From assembly GCA_019454165.1 (NCBI GenBank), contig CP075367.1, forward strand, positions 705,971 through 769,970: 64,000 bases of DNA, read 5' to 3'. The position numbers were made by a program, and so were the translations under genes. The notes beneath the pieces are model-generated. The model was not told where the DNA came from. It saw nothing but the letters and a program-made list of their open reading frames with translations, and made no database searches. Below, in pieces: positions 1 through 9,372 of this stretch. The DNA is from Anaerolineales bacterium (lineage in GTDB: Bacteria > Chloroflexota > Anaerolineae > Anaerolineales > UBA11579). Position 1 is the first letter of the stretch. Each line of letters opens with the position of its first letter.

Positions 1-193
1 GATCTTCGAGGGTGATGCCGTCGGCGGCGGGGATCAGGCGGGCGTGGTGGCGTGAGATCTTGCGGTCAGGGATGATGACATCGCAATCCTCGCCGCGCCC
101 GATGGTGAGTTGGTTGCGGATGATCCAGCGCTCTCCATTGAGTGGGCCGCTCTGTCCGATCAGTACGGGGTGACTTTCAGCGCTGGAAGGCAT
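1..193 (-). CDS. FHA-domain protein, partial (cut by window edge)
   Basis: The gene runs off the left edge; the 64 visible residues are its N-terminus. Residues 25-55 carry the forkhead-associated signature: a strand ending in IGRGEDCDVIIPD followed by KISRHHARL, giving the Gly-Arg pair (32-33), Ser47 and the Arg-His-His that contact phosphothreonine in this family. FHA domains bind phosphothreonine peptides and commonly partner Ser/Thr kinases; the divergent neighbour starting at 303 is such a kinase, so a functional pair is a reasonable inference. The ATG at 193 follows a CGGAG-type ribosome binding site about 8 nt upstream. The rest of the protein, and any further domain, is not visible. 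Confidence 0.85.
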   Translation of the reverse strand, partial: MPSSAESHPVLIGQSGPLNGERWIIRNQLTIGRGEDCDVIIPDRKISRHHARLIPAADGITLED

Positions 194-208
194 TAAATGC
201 TCCGCAGG

Positions 209-214
209 TATAAT
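209..214 (+). promoter_or_regulatory. Candidate -10 box upstream of the Ser/Thr kinase gene
   Basis: TATAAT lies in the 109-bp gap between the divergent FHA and kinase genes. Its complement overlaps a TATTAT on the minus strand (210-215) that could serve the FHA gene. No good -35 box is evident. Confidence 0.4.
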
Positions 215-302
215 ACCAAATTCGGCTCACCGGCCTATACGCCAGCACGCCAGGGCCGGTTTTTAAGCCAGTATCACCAGCCGAAAGTGGAGAAGAGCAC
301 CA

Positions 303-1286
303 ATGCCTTTGGAAACAGGCGAGATCTTACGCGAGCGCTACCAGATCAAAGAGTTCATCAGCCGCGGTGGAATGGGCAGTATCTACCTGGCCGAGGATCT
401 GCGTCTGGAAGGCCGCCTGTGCGCGGTCAAAGAAGTTCGTCTCGACCCTTCGCTGTCTGAGGAGACTCTAGACCAGACCCGCGCCCAGTTCCTGCGCGAG
501 GCCACGGTGCTGGCGCGCCTCGACCATCCCAATTTGCCCAAAGTGTCCGACTTCTTCTCCGAAGGTCAGAGCGATTATCTGGTGATGGATTTTGTCCCCG
601 GCGGCGATCTGCGCTCGCTGATGATGGAAGCCAAACAGCGTGACGAGTTCCTGCCCGAGGTTGAAGTGCTGGCTTGGGCCGGCCAGATCGCCGAAGCGCT
701 GAGCTACCTGCACAGCCAGGAGCCGCCGATCCTGCACCGTGACGTCAAGCCCAGCAACCTCAAGCTGACGCCCAACGGTGTGGTGAAACTGGTGGACTTT
801 GGCCTGGTCAAGATCCTCGCCGCCCAGGAAGATACGGTCACCATCGTGCAGGGGCGCGGCACGGCGCTGTACACGCCGCTGGAGCAGTACGGCGGCGATA
901 CCGGCCACACGGATGTGCGCAGCGATGTGTATGCGCTCGGCGCAACCCTCTACCACCTGCTGAGCAACACCGCCCCGGTAGAAGCCCGCGAGCGCTTCCT
1001 GCACCCGGAGCAGATGCCCAGCCTGCGCAGCCTCAACCCGGAGATCAGCCCGCGTACTGAGCGTGCGGTCATCTGGGCGCTGAACCTGCACCCTGAGGAA
1101 CGCCCGCAGAACATTGCCGAATTCCAGGAAGCCCTCTTCGGCAAGCTGGAGCCCAGTGGGCGCGGCGCGGGCCGCGTGCCGGCCCCCACCTGGGGCGATA
1201 TATTGGCGCGTGGTACGGAGCGTTCGTTGGTATGGTTTGCGGGCTTGCTGCTGCTGCTGGGCTTTATTGCGACGATCGGGCACTAG
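303..1286 (+). CDS. Serine/threonine protein kinase with C-terminal membrane helix
   Basis: This is a 327-residue Hanks-type (PknB-like) kinase that transfers ATP phosphate to Ser/Thr of target proteins. Visible elements are a glycine-rich loop RGGMGSIYLA (21-30), the ATP-anchoring Lys43 in CAVKEV, the catalytic HRDVKPSN (145-152), DFG (165-167), and the SDVYALG segment of lobe C. The kinase fold ends near residue 280; a basic linker follows, then one hydrophobic helix (about 308-325) reaching the C-terminus. The kinase domain is therefore probably cytoplasmic and tail-anchored, with no extracellular sensor. A TGGAGAAG ribosome binding site precedes the ATG. Its 3' end overlaps the convergent GH3 gene by 23 bp. 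The divergent FHA gene is a plausible substrate or partner. Confidence 0.93.
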   Translation: MPLETGEILRERYQIKEFISRGGMGSIYLAEDLRLEGRLCAVKEVRLDPSLSEETLDQTRAQFLREATVLARLDHPNLPKVSDFFSEGQSDYLVMDFVPGGDLRSLMMEAKQRDEFLPEVEVLAWAGQIAEALSYLHSQEPPILHRDVKPSNLKLTPNGVVKLVDFGLVKILAAQEDTVTIVQGRGTALYTPLEQYGGDTGHTDVRSDVYALGATLYHLLSNTAPVEARERFLHPEQMPSLRSLNPEISPRTERAVIWALNLHPEERPQNIAEFQEALFGKLEPSGRGAGRVPAPTWGDILARGTERSLVWFAGLLLLLGFIATIGH

Positions 1287-4107
1287 GCCGGCGGCGCGTC
1301 CACAACCACCACAGCCAGCCACTCAGCGCGCCGGCCAGCGCGCCGGCCAGCACCGAGATCACCAACCCCCATTTACCGCCAAATTCCAATATCTCGCGGC
1401 TGCCCGGCAGATCCAGCGAGAGGTAGCTGCCCACCAGCAGGCCGCCGATAAAAGTGGTCAGCGCCCAGCGCACACCCCAGCGCACCTGGTGCAGGTTGGC
1501 GCCGCTCTGGTAAGCGAACAACGCCGCCACGGAAGAGATCAGCACCCACAGGAACCAATCCACCAAGTCAGTGCGGCGGATCGTTTCTTCCGTGCTGCCG
1601 GGCTGCTGGGTCACCAGCGGCGTGAGCGCCGCCTGGGTGGCCAGGATGGATTGGGCGGTTTGCGTGGCTTGCAGCGCCAAACCTTCCGGGTTGATGCCGG
1701 CCACGTTGAACTGCTGGCCCAGTGCCAGGGCGGGTGGGTCGCCGCTCGATGCGGTCAGCACCAGCGTGCCCTCATCTTCGATCGAGTAGTTGGCCGTGGC
1801 GATGCCCAAATGGGTCTGGGCAGTGATCTGGCGCTGCAGGGTGGATTGCTCTGTGATCAGGCTGATCGAGAAGCTCACCGAAGTGTTGTCAGGCACAGGA
1901 TGGCCGTTTTGATCGAGGATGGGGCCGGCCTGCAAGGAGAGCAGGTCGCCCGCCTGGAAGGTGGGCGGTTCTGCGGTGGCGGCCGACTCGCTGGTCGCCT
2001 CAGGCGTGGCCGTCGCAGCCGGCAGGATGCGCGTGACTTGCAGCGGAATCTCGCGGCTAGGGTTGGGCGCCAGCGCCTCGCTGAGGTTGTAGGCCACGCC
2101 CTCGACACTTACGGGGGAAGCGCCGCGCGGTTCGATCTCTTTGAAGAGCAGGCGGGCAGCCACTTCGGCCAGCTCCTTATTCTCGCCGTAGAGTCCGTAG
2201 TAGGCCGTGACCTTGGTCACGTCCGTGGCGTCGAGGTAATAAGGAGCGTTGAGGGCAAAGACCACGACCTTCTTGTTCTGCAGCAAGTCCATGCGCTCGG
2301 AAAGCAGGCGCAGCAACGCCTGCGACTCAGGGCGGGCTGGGTTGTTCTGCGTGACGCCGAACACCACCCATTCGGCGCGGGCCAGGTTGCCCAGCAACGG
2401 ATCCTCGCCTTCAATGTTGCCATCCAGCGTGCGCGTCAGCTGCATGAACGAGAAGGAAGCCAGGTTGGCGGCTGAGATCTGGTTGCCGCCGGCCTGCCCA
2501 TATAGACTGACCACCGCCTGGGCGAAGGAATTGGCCGAGACTTCCTGCTGCGGCGTGCACTGGCTGCACTGCTGCGAGGTGTAGCTGTCAGTAATGAAGA
2601 CGATCTGCTCAAAGCGGCCGGGCGGCTCGGGCAGCGCATCGGCCAGAGCCGATGCGCTGGGGCTGAACAGTGTGGCGGCGCGGCGGCCGACTTCAAAAAT
2701 GAAGGCATTATTGCTGCCAACAGCGTCCAGCTCGTCAGAGTCAGTCAGCACCTGGGCGGCCGAGAAGGCGGGATACAGCTCGTACTTTAGCGTGAGGATG
2801 CGCAGCACGGATTCGTCCACGCGCTCGGCGAAGGCCAGATCCTCGCGATACTTCTGGGCGAAGAACTGCATGGTGTTGATGACGGTCGTGTAGCTGTTGG
2901 GATCGCCGGTGGAAATGAAGTTGCCGAGATACAGCAGGTCATTGCCGGCCAGGAACGCATCCCGCGCGACCAGCGTGCCGTTGAAGCTCTGCTCACTGGC
3001 GTCATAGCTGCGCCGCACCGCGCGGGTGCCCAGGCTGTCGCTTACTACGAGGCCGCCATCCTGGCGCCACTGCGCAAAAGCGGGCAGGGCCATCAGGTCG
3101 TTGAAGGCCTGCAGATCGAAGCTGAGCGGGCGGGTCGTGGTGCGTACATTGCCTTGGAAGCCTTGATAGCGAATGTGAGCCAGCAGCATGCCGTCGGCCA
3201 CGGCATCCGCCGTGGCGGCGTTGCCGGTGACGGAGAAGAAGGGCGGCAGCTCCACCTGGGTCAGCTGGGTGAGCGATTTGCGGATCGTGGGCACTTCATC
3301 TTCAAGCGGGCGGTCAGAGTCGCCATACCCGGGCAGGTGTTTGGCGATGACCGCTACGCGGTTCTGGCTGCCGATGTGCACGCCGGAGATAAAGGCCTGG
3401 CCCATCTGGCCCACCCAGTACGGGTCACCGCCAAAGCTGCGCACGCCCAGGTCACCCGTGGAGTCCGGGCGCGGGTTTTCGAGCACATCCAGCGAGGGGC
3501 CGAGCAGCATGTTGACGCCCAGGGCCGAGAGCTCGCTGCCCAGCAGGGCGCCGGCTTGCTGGGCTAGGGCGGTGCGCCAGGTGGCGCCCAGCATCATGGC
3601 GTTGGGTTGCGGGCTGAGCACATCCAGCAGTTGGTCGTTGGGATAGCCGTCGCCCTCCTGGGAGATGGCCACCAGCAGCGGAATGTAGGTAGGGGTGTAG
3701 TCTGTCTGGCTGGTCAGGTCGCGGCGGGCGGTTTGCGAGGCGTCCTGCTCGGCCGTTTGCAGCTGGCTGATCAGTGTGTGGGCGGCAGTGATGGTATCGG
3801 GCTGGGCGACGAAATTGTCCATATCACGGCGCAGCACCACTCCGCCGATGTGATAGTTGTTGATGAGGTCGTAGATCTGGCTCTCTGGCGGGGCGCTGGC
3901 GCCGCTGAAGGTGACCAGGAAGAGCTGGCCCACGCGCTCCTCGGGCGTCAGGCGCTCCAGCAGGGCTGCGGCGCGCGCCTCGGGGTTGCTTTGGGCCGAA
4001 GGAGCGGCGTAAGCCTGCGAGACGGGCAGGGCTTGCAGCAGCAAAGCCAGCAAGAGAGCTGCCAATAGGAAGCGGTAACGCATTGTGGTGTGAAGGGAGC
4101 GCGTCAT
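1264..4107 (-). CDS. Exported, membrane-anchored glycoside hydrolase family 3-like protein
   Basis: About 947 residues from the ATG at 4107 (4083 is an alternative 8 codons on). An Arg-bearing n-region and a long Leu/Ala core ending SQAYA form a signal peptide. Residues about 55-450 match the GH3 (NagZ-like) barrel: GQLFLVTFSG near the start, KHLPGYGD at about 256-263, and VVSDSLG with Asp357 at the expected nucleophile position. The D-S/T-H loop that supplies the acid/base His in NagZ enzymes reads GDSDRPLEDE here, so that His appears to be missing. A C-terminal half follows, with a Thr/Ala-rich stretch and three predicted membrane helices (about 850-868, 881-899, 913-937) ending in TRRRPSARSSQ. 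The substrate is unknown; catalytic activity is uncertain. Confidence 0.8.
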   Translation of the reverse strand: MTRSLHTTMRYRFLLAALLLALLLQALPVSQAYAAPSAQSNPEARAAALLERLTPEERVGQLFLVTFSGASAPPESQIYDLINNYHIGGVVLRRDMDNFVAQPDTITAAHTLISQLQTAEQDASQTARRDLTSQTDYTPTYIPLLVAISQEGDGYPNDQLLDVLSPQPNAMMLGATWRTALAQQAGALLGSELSALGVNMLLGPSLDVLENPRPDSTGDLGVRSFGGDPYWVGQMGQAFISGVHIGSQNRVAVIAKHLPGYGDSDRPLEDEVPTIRKSLTQLTQVELPPFFSVTGNAATADAVADGMLLAHIRYQGFQGNVRTTTRPLSFDLQAFNDLMALPAFAQWRQDGGLVVSDSLGTRAVRRSYDASEQSFNGTLVARDAFLAGNDLLYLGNFISTGDPNSYTTVINTMQFFAQKYREDLAFAERVDESVLRILTLKYELYPAFSAAQVLTDSDELDAVGSNNAFIFEVGRRAATLFSPSASALADALPEPPGRFEQIVFITDSYTSQQCSQCTPQQEVSANSFAQAVVSLYGQAGGNQISAANLASFSFMQLTRTLDGNIEGEDPLLGNLARAEWVVFGVTQNNPARPESQALLRLLSERMDLLQNKKVVVFALNAPYYLDATDVTKVTAYYGLYGENKELAEVAARLLFKEIEPRGASPVSVEGVAYNLSEALAPNPSREIPLQVTRILPAATATPEATSESAATAEPPTFQAGDLLSLQAGPILDQNGHPVPDNTSVSFSISLITEQSTLQRQITAQTHLGIATANYSIEDEGTLVLTASSGDPPALALGQQFNVAGINPEGLALQATQTAQSILATQAALTPLVTQQPGSTEETIRRTDLVDWFLWVLISSVAALFAYQSGANLHQVRWGVRWALTTFIGGLLVGSYLSLDLPGSREILEFGGKWGLVISVLAGALAGALSGWLWWLWTRRRPSARSSQ

Positions 4108-4201
4108 TGCGGCAGAAAAGGCGGTAACAAAAAACCGCAAAGCTGCAACCGTTTGCGGTTGAAGCAAATTATACACGGCGGGTATTGTTTGAAACCGCAT
4201 A

Positions 4202-4207
4202 TATAAT
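4202..4207 (+). promoter_or_regulatory. -10 box abutting the GT2 start codon
   Basis: TATAAT ends 9 nt before the ATG at 4217, so transcription from it would start at or next to the start codon (leaderless mRNA). No ribosome binding site is seen in the gap. Confidence 0.5.
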
Positions 4208-4216
4208 CACGACACT

Positions 4217-4900
4217 ATGAAGCTAAGCGTTGTTATTCCGATTTTTAATGAAGCCAATACGCTGGAAGAGATCGTGAAACGTGTGCGCTCTTCCGGCCTC
4301 GCCGATGAGCTGGTGCTGGTGAACGATGGCTCTACGGATGGCACGCCCCAGCTGCTCGACAAACTGGCAGGCCAGCCTGGCGTCCAGGTGCTGCACCACG
4401 AACGCAACCAGGGCAAGGGGGCCGCGGTGCGCACGGGTATCGGCGCGGCCACCGGCGACCTGATCCTGATCCAGGATGCCGATCTGGAGTATGACCCGCG
4501 TGACTTCGAGAAATTGCTGGACCCCATCCAGAATTCGGGGGCGGATGTGGTCTACGGCTCGCGCTTTTTGGGCGGCCCGCGCCGCCCCACCATGTTCCTG
4601 CACATGGTCGCCAACAAGCTGCTGACCCTGCTGACCAATATCCTCTACAACAACATTCTCACGGACATGGAGACGGGCTACAAGCTCTTCAAGCGTGAGG
4701 CGCTGCAAGGCATCACTATCCGCTCCAACAGCTTTAACTTTGAGCCGGAGATCACCGCCAAGCTGCTGAAGCGCCGCGTGCGCATCTTTGAAGTGCCGAT
4801 CAGCTTTAACCCGCGGGATTATTCGGAGGGCAAGAAGATCGGCCTGAAGGATGCCTTCGAAGCAGTATGGGCCTTGTTCTGGTATCGCTTTTTTGATTAG
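4217..4900 (+). CDS. Family 2 glycosyltransferase (dolichol-phosphate mannosyltransferase-like)
   Basis: The 227-residue protein is a GT-A glycosyltransferase of the DPM1/DPG synthase type, which passes a sugar from a nucleotide donor to polyprenyl phosphate on the inner membrane face. Visible motifs are SVVIPIFNEANTLEEIV at the N-terminus, LVNDGSTDGT (about 34-43), the metal-binding IQDADLEYDP near residue 90, and ETGYKLFKREAL near 150. It lacks the C-terminal membrane helices of some relatives, so it is probably a peripheral enzyme. It is a single gene with a -10 box 9 nt before the ATG. The lipid carrier and sugar cannot be told from sequence. Confidence 0.88.
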   Translation: MKLSVVIPIFNEANTLEEIVKRVRSSGLADELVLVNDGSTDGTPQLLDKLAGQPGVQVLHHERNQGKGAAVRTGIGAATGDLILIQDADLEYDPRDFEKLLDPIQNSGADVVYGSRFLGGPRRPTMFLHMVANKLLTLLTNILYNNILTDMETGYKLFKREALQGITIRSNSFNFEPEITAKLLKRRVRIFEVPISFNPRDYSEGKKIGLKDAFEAVWALFWYRFFD

Positions 4901-4918
4901 GTGATCGCTAGCTTGTTT

Positions 4919-5094
4919 GTCATTCCGAGCGAAGCGAGGAATCTGTATTGGCTGTGTTTGTGTTCCCATATATCTGTAATAGGCCAAACCGGCGCTTGAC
5001 GGATTCCTCCTCGGCCCGCGCCTAGGGCGCAGGCCTCGTTCGGAATGACAATGGGTGGGATTTGTCATTGCGAGGCGCAGGCCTCGTCGCAATG
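4919..5094. repeat. Composite palindromic repeat cluster
   Basis: The gap between the GT2 and recJ genes is built of repeat arms. GTCATTCC-type sequence with a GAGCGAAGCGA centre and GGAATC end lies at 4919-4943. An inverted partner runs from GGATTCCTC (5001-5009) to CGGAATGAC (5041-5049). A second family member, ATTGCGAGGC...CGTCGCAAT, forms a hairpin at 5066-5092. No ORF or clear terminator is present. Confidence 0.75.
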
Positions 5095-5106
5095 ATGGGT
5101 ATGCAA

Positions 5107-6798
5107 TTACTCAGCCGCTTTTAGGTCGCGTACATTGAGCTGCAACTGCGTGCGCCCGTTGAACTCGTTGGTCTCGAAACGATAGAGCAGGTCGATCGCA
5201 TTCGGCAGCCGCCCGGCCCATTCCCCCATCCCAAACGCGATCGCATCGTACACGATCCCCCCGTCGGTGACGGTGAGCTTGAGGTGGCGCGCATCCGCGC
5301 CCACCGTGCGGGCCGAGCGCACGGTCAGGCCGCGGCTCACCAGGTTGACCTGCGGGTTGCCGAAGCCGGTCGGCTCCAGCAAGGCCAGCTGGTTGAGCAC
5401 ATCCGGCTTGAGCTGGTGCAGCGGCAGCTCGGCGTCCACCTTGATGACCTGGCGCAGATCCAGCGCGCCCAACTGCTCGGTGGCGATCGCATTCATGCGC
5501 TCCAGCAGCTCCGGCACGCGCTCGTTGCGGATGGTGAAACCGGCTGCCGCGGCATGGCCGCCGAAGTTCTCGAACAGGTCAGCGCACTGCTCCAGCGCAT
5601 TGGTGATATGGAAGTGCGGGATGCTGCGGCAAGAGGCACGCGTGAACGCATCGCCCTGCTGGCCCACGATGGCTGGGCGGTAGAAGCGCTCCACCAGGCG
5701 TGAGGCGGCCAGGCCCACCACGCCAGAGCTGTACTCCGGGTGGATGGCCACCAGCAGCAGCGCCTCCGGGTCGGCCTGGGTCGCCAACACCTCGGCTGAG
5801 GCGCTCATCTCGCGCGTCAGCGCCTGGCGCTCCTTGTTGCGTACATCCAAATACTGGGCCAGCTGGCCGGCCTTGAAGACATCATTGGTGGTGAGCAGGT
5901 CGTAGGCGGCCTTGGCGTTCTCCATGCGGCCGGCTGCGTTCAGGCGCGGGCCGAGCATGTAGCCAATATCGCCCGAGCTGACCCCGGCTGGCTTGACGCC
6001 CGCCGCGCCCATTAGGGAGAGCAGACCCTGGCGGGCAGGGCGGCGGATCTGGGCCAGCCCCTCGCGCACCAGCCAGCGGTTCTCGCCGGCCAACGGCACC
6101 ATGTCGGCCACGGTGCCCAGCGCCACCAGGTCGAGCCCCATCAGCGGGTCGGCGTTGGGTTGCAGGCGGGCCTGCAAGGCGGCCGCCAGCTTGTAGGCCG
6201 TGCCCACGCCGGCCAGCTGCTTCTCCGGGTACTCATCGCCGTCTTGCTTGGTGTTGATGATCGCCAACGCATCCGGCAGTTCCGGGCCGGGTGTGTGATG
6301 GTCAGTGATGATGAGGTCGAGCCCCAGCTTGCGCGCTTCGGCGGCCTCCGCCAGCGAGCGGATGCCGCAGTCCACGCTGATGACCAGGCTGACGCCGGCC
6401 TCCTTCAGCGTGTGCAAGGCCTGGATGTTGAGGCCGTAGCCCTCTTCGAAGCGGTCTGGGATGTAGTCCCGCGCCCGGCCGCCCAGCGCCTGGATCGCCT
6501 GCACCAGCAGGGCGGTGGCGGTGACGCCGTCGGCGTCATAGTCGCCATATACGGCCACCAGCTCCTGGTTGCGGATGGCATGTTCGATGCGGTCCACCGC
6601 CAAGCCCATATCCTTGATGCGCAGCGGGTCGTTGTCCTCCGGCGGCAGGGCGCCGAGATAGCGCTTGGCCGCTTCGGGCGTAGCGTGTTCGCGGTTGTAG
6701 AGGATCTGGCGCAGCAGGCCAGGGTAGGCCGACAGCGCGCTGTCCGCCTCCGGCGTGATAAGGTCAGCAACCTTCCAGATCTTTTCCAGTGGGGGCAT
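5107..6798 (-). CDS. recJ: Single-stranded-DNA-specific exonuclease RecJ
   Basis: The 563-residue protein is a DHH-family 5'-3' single-strand DNA exonuclease used in RecF-pathway recombination and mismatch repair. Metal-binding motifs are clear: YGDYDADGVTA (DYDADG at 86-91), VDCGI near 143, and DHHTPG at 166-171. The DHHA1 half has the GGHAAAAGF motif near residue 400, and a C-terminal OB-like region follows. The length fits the family. The ATG at 6798 is preceded on the minus strand by TATCAT ending 9 nt upstream (6808-6813), which suggests a leaderless transcript. It is divergent from the YvcK-like gene. Confidence 0.95.
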   Translation of the reverse strand: MPPLEKIWKVADLITPEADSALSAYPGLLRQILYNREHATPEAAKRYLGALPPEDNDPLRIKDMGLAVDRIEHAIRNQELVAVYGDYDADGVTATALLVQAIQALGGRARDYIPDRFEEGYGLNIQALHTLKEAGVSLVISVDCGIRSLAEAAEARKLGLDLIITDHHTPGPELPDALAIINTKQDGDEYPEKQLAGVGTAYKLAAALQARLQPNADPLMGLDLVALGTVADMVPLAGENRWLVREGLAQIRRPARQGLLSLMGAAGVKPAGVSSGDIGYMLGPRLNAAGRMENAKAAYDLLTTNDVFKAGQLAQYLDVRNKERQALTREMSASAEVLATQADPEALLLVAIHPEYSSGVVGLAASRLVERFYRPAIVGQQGDAFTRASCRSIPHFHITNALEQCADLFENFGGHAAAAGFTIRNERVPELLERMNAIATEQLGALDLRQVIKVDAELPLHQLKPDVLNQLALLEPTGFGNPQVNLVSRGLTVRSARTVGADARHLKLTVTDGGIVYDAIAFGMGEWAGRLPNAIDLLYRFETNEFNGRTQLQLNVRDLKAAE

Positions 6799-6807
6799 AG
6801 CGGCGCA

Positions 6808-6836
6808 ATGATACGCTGTTTTTTGTGCGTTATCAT
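6808..6836. promoter_or_regulatory. Divergent -10 boxes between recJ and the yvcK-like gene
   Basis: TATCAT occurs on the minus strand at 6808-6813 and on the plus strand at 6831-6836. Each ends 9 nt before its start codon (6798 and 6846). There are no obvious -35 boxes or ribosome binding sites, so both transcripts are probably leaderless. Confidence 0.45.
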
Positions 6837-6845
6837 CCTAGCGCT

Positions 6846-8207
6846 ATGTTGCAGCAAGTACAGAAGTGGTGGCGGGTGGCCTGGGTGGGGGTGCGCCGCG
6901 TGCTGCGCTGGCTCACGCCCGGCCTGGGCATCAAACGCTGGTTGCTGGTGATCCTGCTGGGCACCTTCCTGATCGGGGTCGGCGGCGCCATCCTGGTGCT
7001 CGATTTTTATCGCACTGCCCCGGAAACCTGGTGGACCAGTTATCTATCCACTTTATCTCTGCGATTTTTAGAGCGCCCCTTGCGCGTGCTGGTCTTTGGC
7101 GGGCTGGGCGTTGGCTTGTTGGTCTACGGCGTGCTCAATATGAACCGGGCGCTGCTGGCGCCTTATATGCGCCCGGGCCGCCCGGTGGTGGACACCCTGG
7201 TGGACCATCGCAAGCGCGGCCGCGGCCACCGCATCGTGGTCATTGGCGGCGGGCACGGCCTCTCGACCCTGCTGCGCGGCCTCAAGGCGCATACCTACAA
7301 CCTCACCGCCATCGTCACTGTCGCGGATGACGGCGGCTCCTCCGGCCGCCTGCGTGACAACATGGGCGTGCTGCCTCCCGGCGACATCCGCAATTGTCTG
7401 GCAGCCCTCTCCAACGACGAAACCCTCATTACGCAATTGTTCCAATATCGCTTTCCCAGCGGGCAAGGCGGGCTGGAAGGTCATTCCTTTGGCAACCTGT
7501 TCATCAGCGCCCTTAGCGAGATCACCGGCAGCTTCGAGAAAGCCGTGGCCGAATCCGGCCGTGTGCTGTCGGTGCACGGCCAGGTGCTGCCGGCCACGCT
7601 GCATGATGTGCGCCTGGTGGCCGACCTGAGCATGCCGCTGTCCGGCGAAGTGCGCGTGCACGGCGAGAGCAAGATCCCTGAGCAGCCCGGGGCGGCCGTG
7701 CGCCGCGTCTGGCTGGAGCCGAACGCACCGCCGGCCTACCCGGCCGCGGTACGCGCCCTGCTCAACGCCGACCTGATCGTAGTGGGGCCGGGCAGCCTGT
7801 ACACCAGCATTCTGCCCAACCTGCTGGTGCCTGACCTGGCCGCCGCGCTGCGCAACAGCCCGGCGCTCAAGATCTTCATCTGCAATCTGTCCACCCAGCC
7901 GGGCGAGACGGATGGCTACTCTTGCGGCGACCATGTGCGCGCCCTCGAGAGCCACGTCGGCTCGCATCTCTTCGATGTGGTCATCGGCAACCAGCCGCCC
8001 GAGAAGCCGCTGCCCGGCGGCGGCGAATGGGTGACGATCGATGAAGACTTGCGCAACAACTATCCGCTGTATCTGGCCCAGGTGGCAGACCCCCAAAAAC
8101 CCGGCCAACACATGACCGATAAGCTGGCCCAACTTCTGGTGGACCTGCTGCAGGAGCGTACCGGCCCACTGACCCGAGAAGACGACGAGACGAGTGATGT
8201 TCAATAA
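6846..8207 (+). CDS. yvcK: YvcK/CofD-family protein with N-terminal membrane helices
   Basis: The 453-residue protein contains the YvcK (gluconeogenesis factor) domain from about residue 120 on: [30 protein letters not shown] and [14 protein letters not shown] form the nucleotide-sugar-binding Rossmann-like core. YvcK proteins bind UDP-GlcNAc and influence cell-wall precursor flux and growth on gluconeogenic carbon. Two hydrophobic helices (about 33-52 and 75-95) precede the domain, so the protein is membrane-anchored, unlike the soluble Bacillus form. The ATG at 6846 was chosen over an in-frame upstream ATG at 6825 because the -10 box TATCAT (6831-6836) lies between them. The gene overlaps pgk by 11 bp, and pgk-tpiA follow, tying it to central carbon metabolism. 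Confidence 0.87.
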   Translation: MLQQVQKWWRVAWVGVRRVLRWLTPGLGIKRWLLVILLGTFLIGVGGAILVLDFYRTAPETWWTSYLSTLSLRFLERPLRVLVFGGLGVGLLVYGVLNMNRALLAPYMRPGRPVVDTLVDHRKRGRGHRIVVIGGGHGLSTLLRGLKAHTYNLTAIVTVADDGGSSGRLRDNMGVLPPGDIRNCLAALSNDETLITQLFQYRFPSGQGGLEGHSFGNLFISALSEITGSFEKAVAESGRVLSVHGQVLPATLHDVRLVADLSMPLSGEVRVHGESKIPEQPGAAVRRVWLEPNAPPAYPAAVRALLNADLIVVGPGSLYTSILPNLLVPDLAAALRNSPALKIFICNLSTQPGETDGYSCGDHVRALESHVGSHLFDVVIGNQPPEKPLPGGGEWVTIDEDLRNNYPLYLAQVADPQKPGQHMTDKLAQLLVDLLQERTGPLTREDDETSDVQ

Positions 8208-9372
8208 GAAAACGATCGCGGATATTGACCCGCAAGGCAAGCGCGTCCTGGTGCGCGTAGACTTCAACGTGCCGCTGGATGGCGGCGTAGTGCAAGACGA
8301 CACGCGCATGACCGCCGCCCTGCCGACCATCGAGGATCTGCTGAGCCGCGGCGCAGCCGTCATCCTGTGTTCGCATCTGGGGCGCCCCAAAGACGCGCCC
8401 GATCCCAAGTACTCGCTGGCCCCGGTGGCGGCCCACTTGCGCACCCTCACCCAGGCGCCCGTGCACTTTGTGGAAGAGACCGTCGGCCCTAAGGCGGAAG
8501 CCGCCGCCCAGGCGTTGAAGCCGGGCGAGATATTGGTGCTGGAGAATACGCGCTTCTACCCGGGCGAGACCAAGAATGACCCGGCCATGGCTGAAGCGCT
8601 GGCCAAGCTGGCTGATATCTACGTCAATGATGCTTTCGGCTCGGCCCACCGCGCCCATGCTTCCACCGAAGGCGTCGCCCGCCACCTGCCCGCCGTGGCC
8701 GGTTTGCTGATGGAAAAAGAGATCCAGTATCTCGGCCAGGCGCTGGCCGAGCCCAAGCGGCCCTTCGTCGCCATCCTCGGCGGGGCCAAGGTCAGCGATA
8801 AGATCGAGGTTATTCGCAACCTGCTCAGCAAGGCTGACCAGGTGCTCATCGGCGGCGGCATGGCCAACACCTTCTTCGCCGCCCAGGGCATCACTATGGG
8901 CGACTCGCTGGTGGAGCCGGATGCGATCGAGACCGCCAAAGGCTTGCTGGCCGACGCGGCCGGCAAGCTGACCCTGCCGGTTGATTTCGTGATCGCGGAT
9001 GCGTTCAGCGCCGAGGCGCAGCACAAGACCGTGCCGGTGGGCGATGTGCCCGCCGGCTGGCGCGTGCTCGACATCGGCCCGCACAGCGTCGCCGCCTTCG
9101 GCGCCGCGGTCAGCGCCGCTGGCACCGTAGTATGGAACGGGCCGATGGGCGTGTTCGAGCTGGCGCCCTTCGCGGCCGGCACCGTCGGCGTGGCGCAAGC
9201 CGTGGCCGATTCGGGCGCGGTCAGCATCGTAGGCGGCGGCGATTCGGTCGCCGCGCTGCAACAATCCGGCCTGGCCGGCAAGATCACCCATATCTCCACG
9301 GGCGGCGGCGCCTCGCTGGAGATGCTGGAAGGCAAACTGCTGCCGGGTTTGGCAGCCCTGGAGGATAAATAA
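8197..9372 (+). CDS. pgk: Phosphoglycerate kinase
   Basis: The 391-residue enzyme interconverts 1,3-bisphosphoglycerate + ADP and 3-phosphoglycerate + ATP in glycolysis and gluconeogenesis. Family signatures are [16 protein letters not shown] (about 14-29), [50 protein letters not shown], and the nucleotide-site WNGPMGVFE with GGGDSVAAL near the C-terminus. The length matches typical bacterial PGK. The start is ATG 8197, with a GTG one codon earlier (8194) as an alternative; both overlap the end of the YvcK-like gene. The stop overlaps the tpiA start (TAATG), so translation of the pair is probably coupled. Confidence 0.97.
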   Translation: MFNKKTIADIDPQGKRVLVRVDFNVPLDGGVVQDDTRMTAALPTIEDLLSRGAAVILCSHLGRPKDAPDPKYSLAPVAAHLRTLTQAPVHFVEETVGPKAEAAAQALKPGEILVLENTRFYPGETKNDPAMAEALAKLADIYVNDAFGSAHRAHASTEGVARHLPAVAGLLMEKEIQYLGQALAEPKRPFVAILGGAKVSDKIEVIRNLLSKADQVLIGGGMANTFFAAQGITMGDSLVEPDAIETAKGLLADAAGKLTLPVDFVIADAFSAEAQHKTVPVGDVPAGWRVLDIGPHSVAAFGAAVSAAGTVVWNGPMGVFELAPFAAGTVGVAQAVADSGAVSIVGGGDSVAALQQSGLAGKITHISTGGGASLEMLEGKLLPGLAALEDK

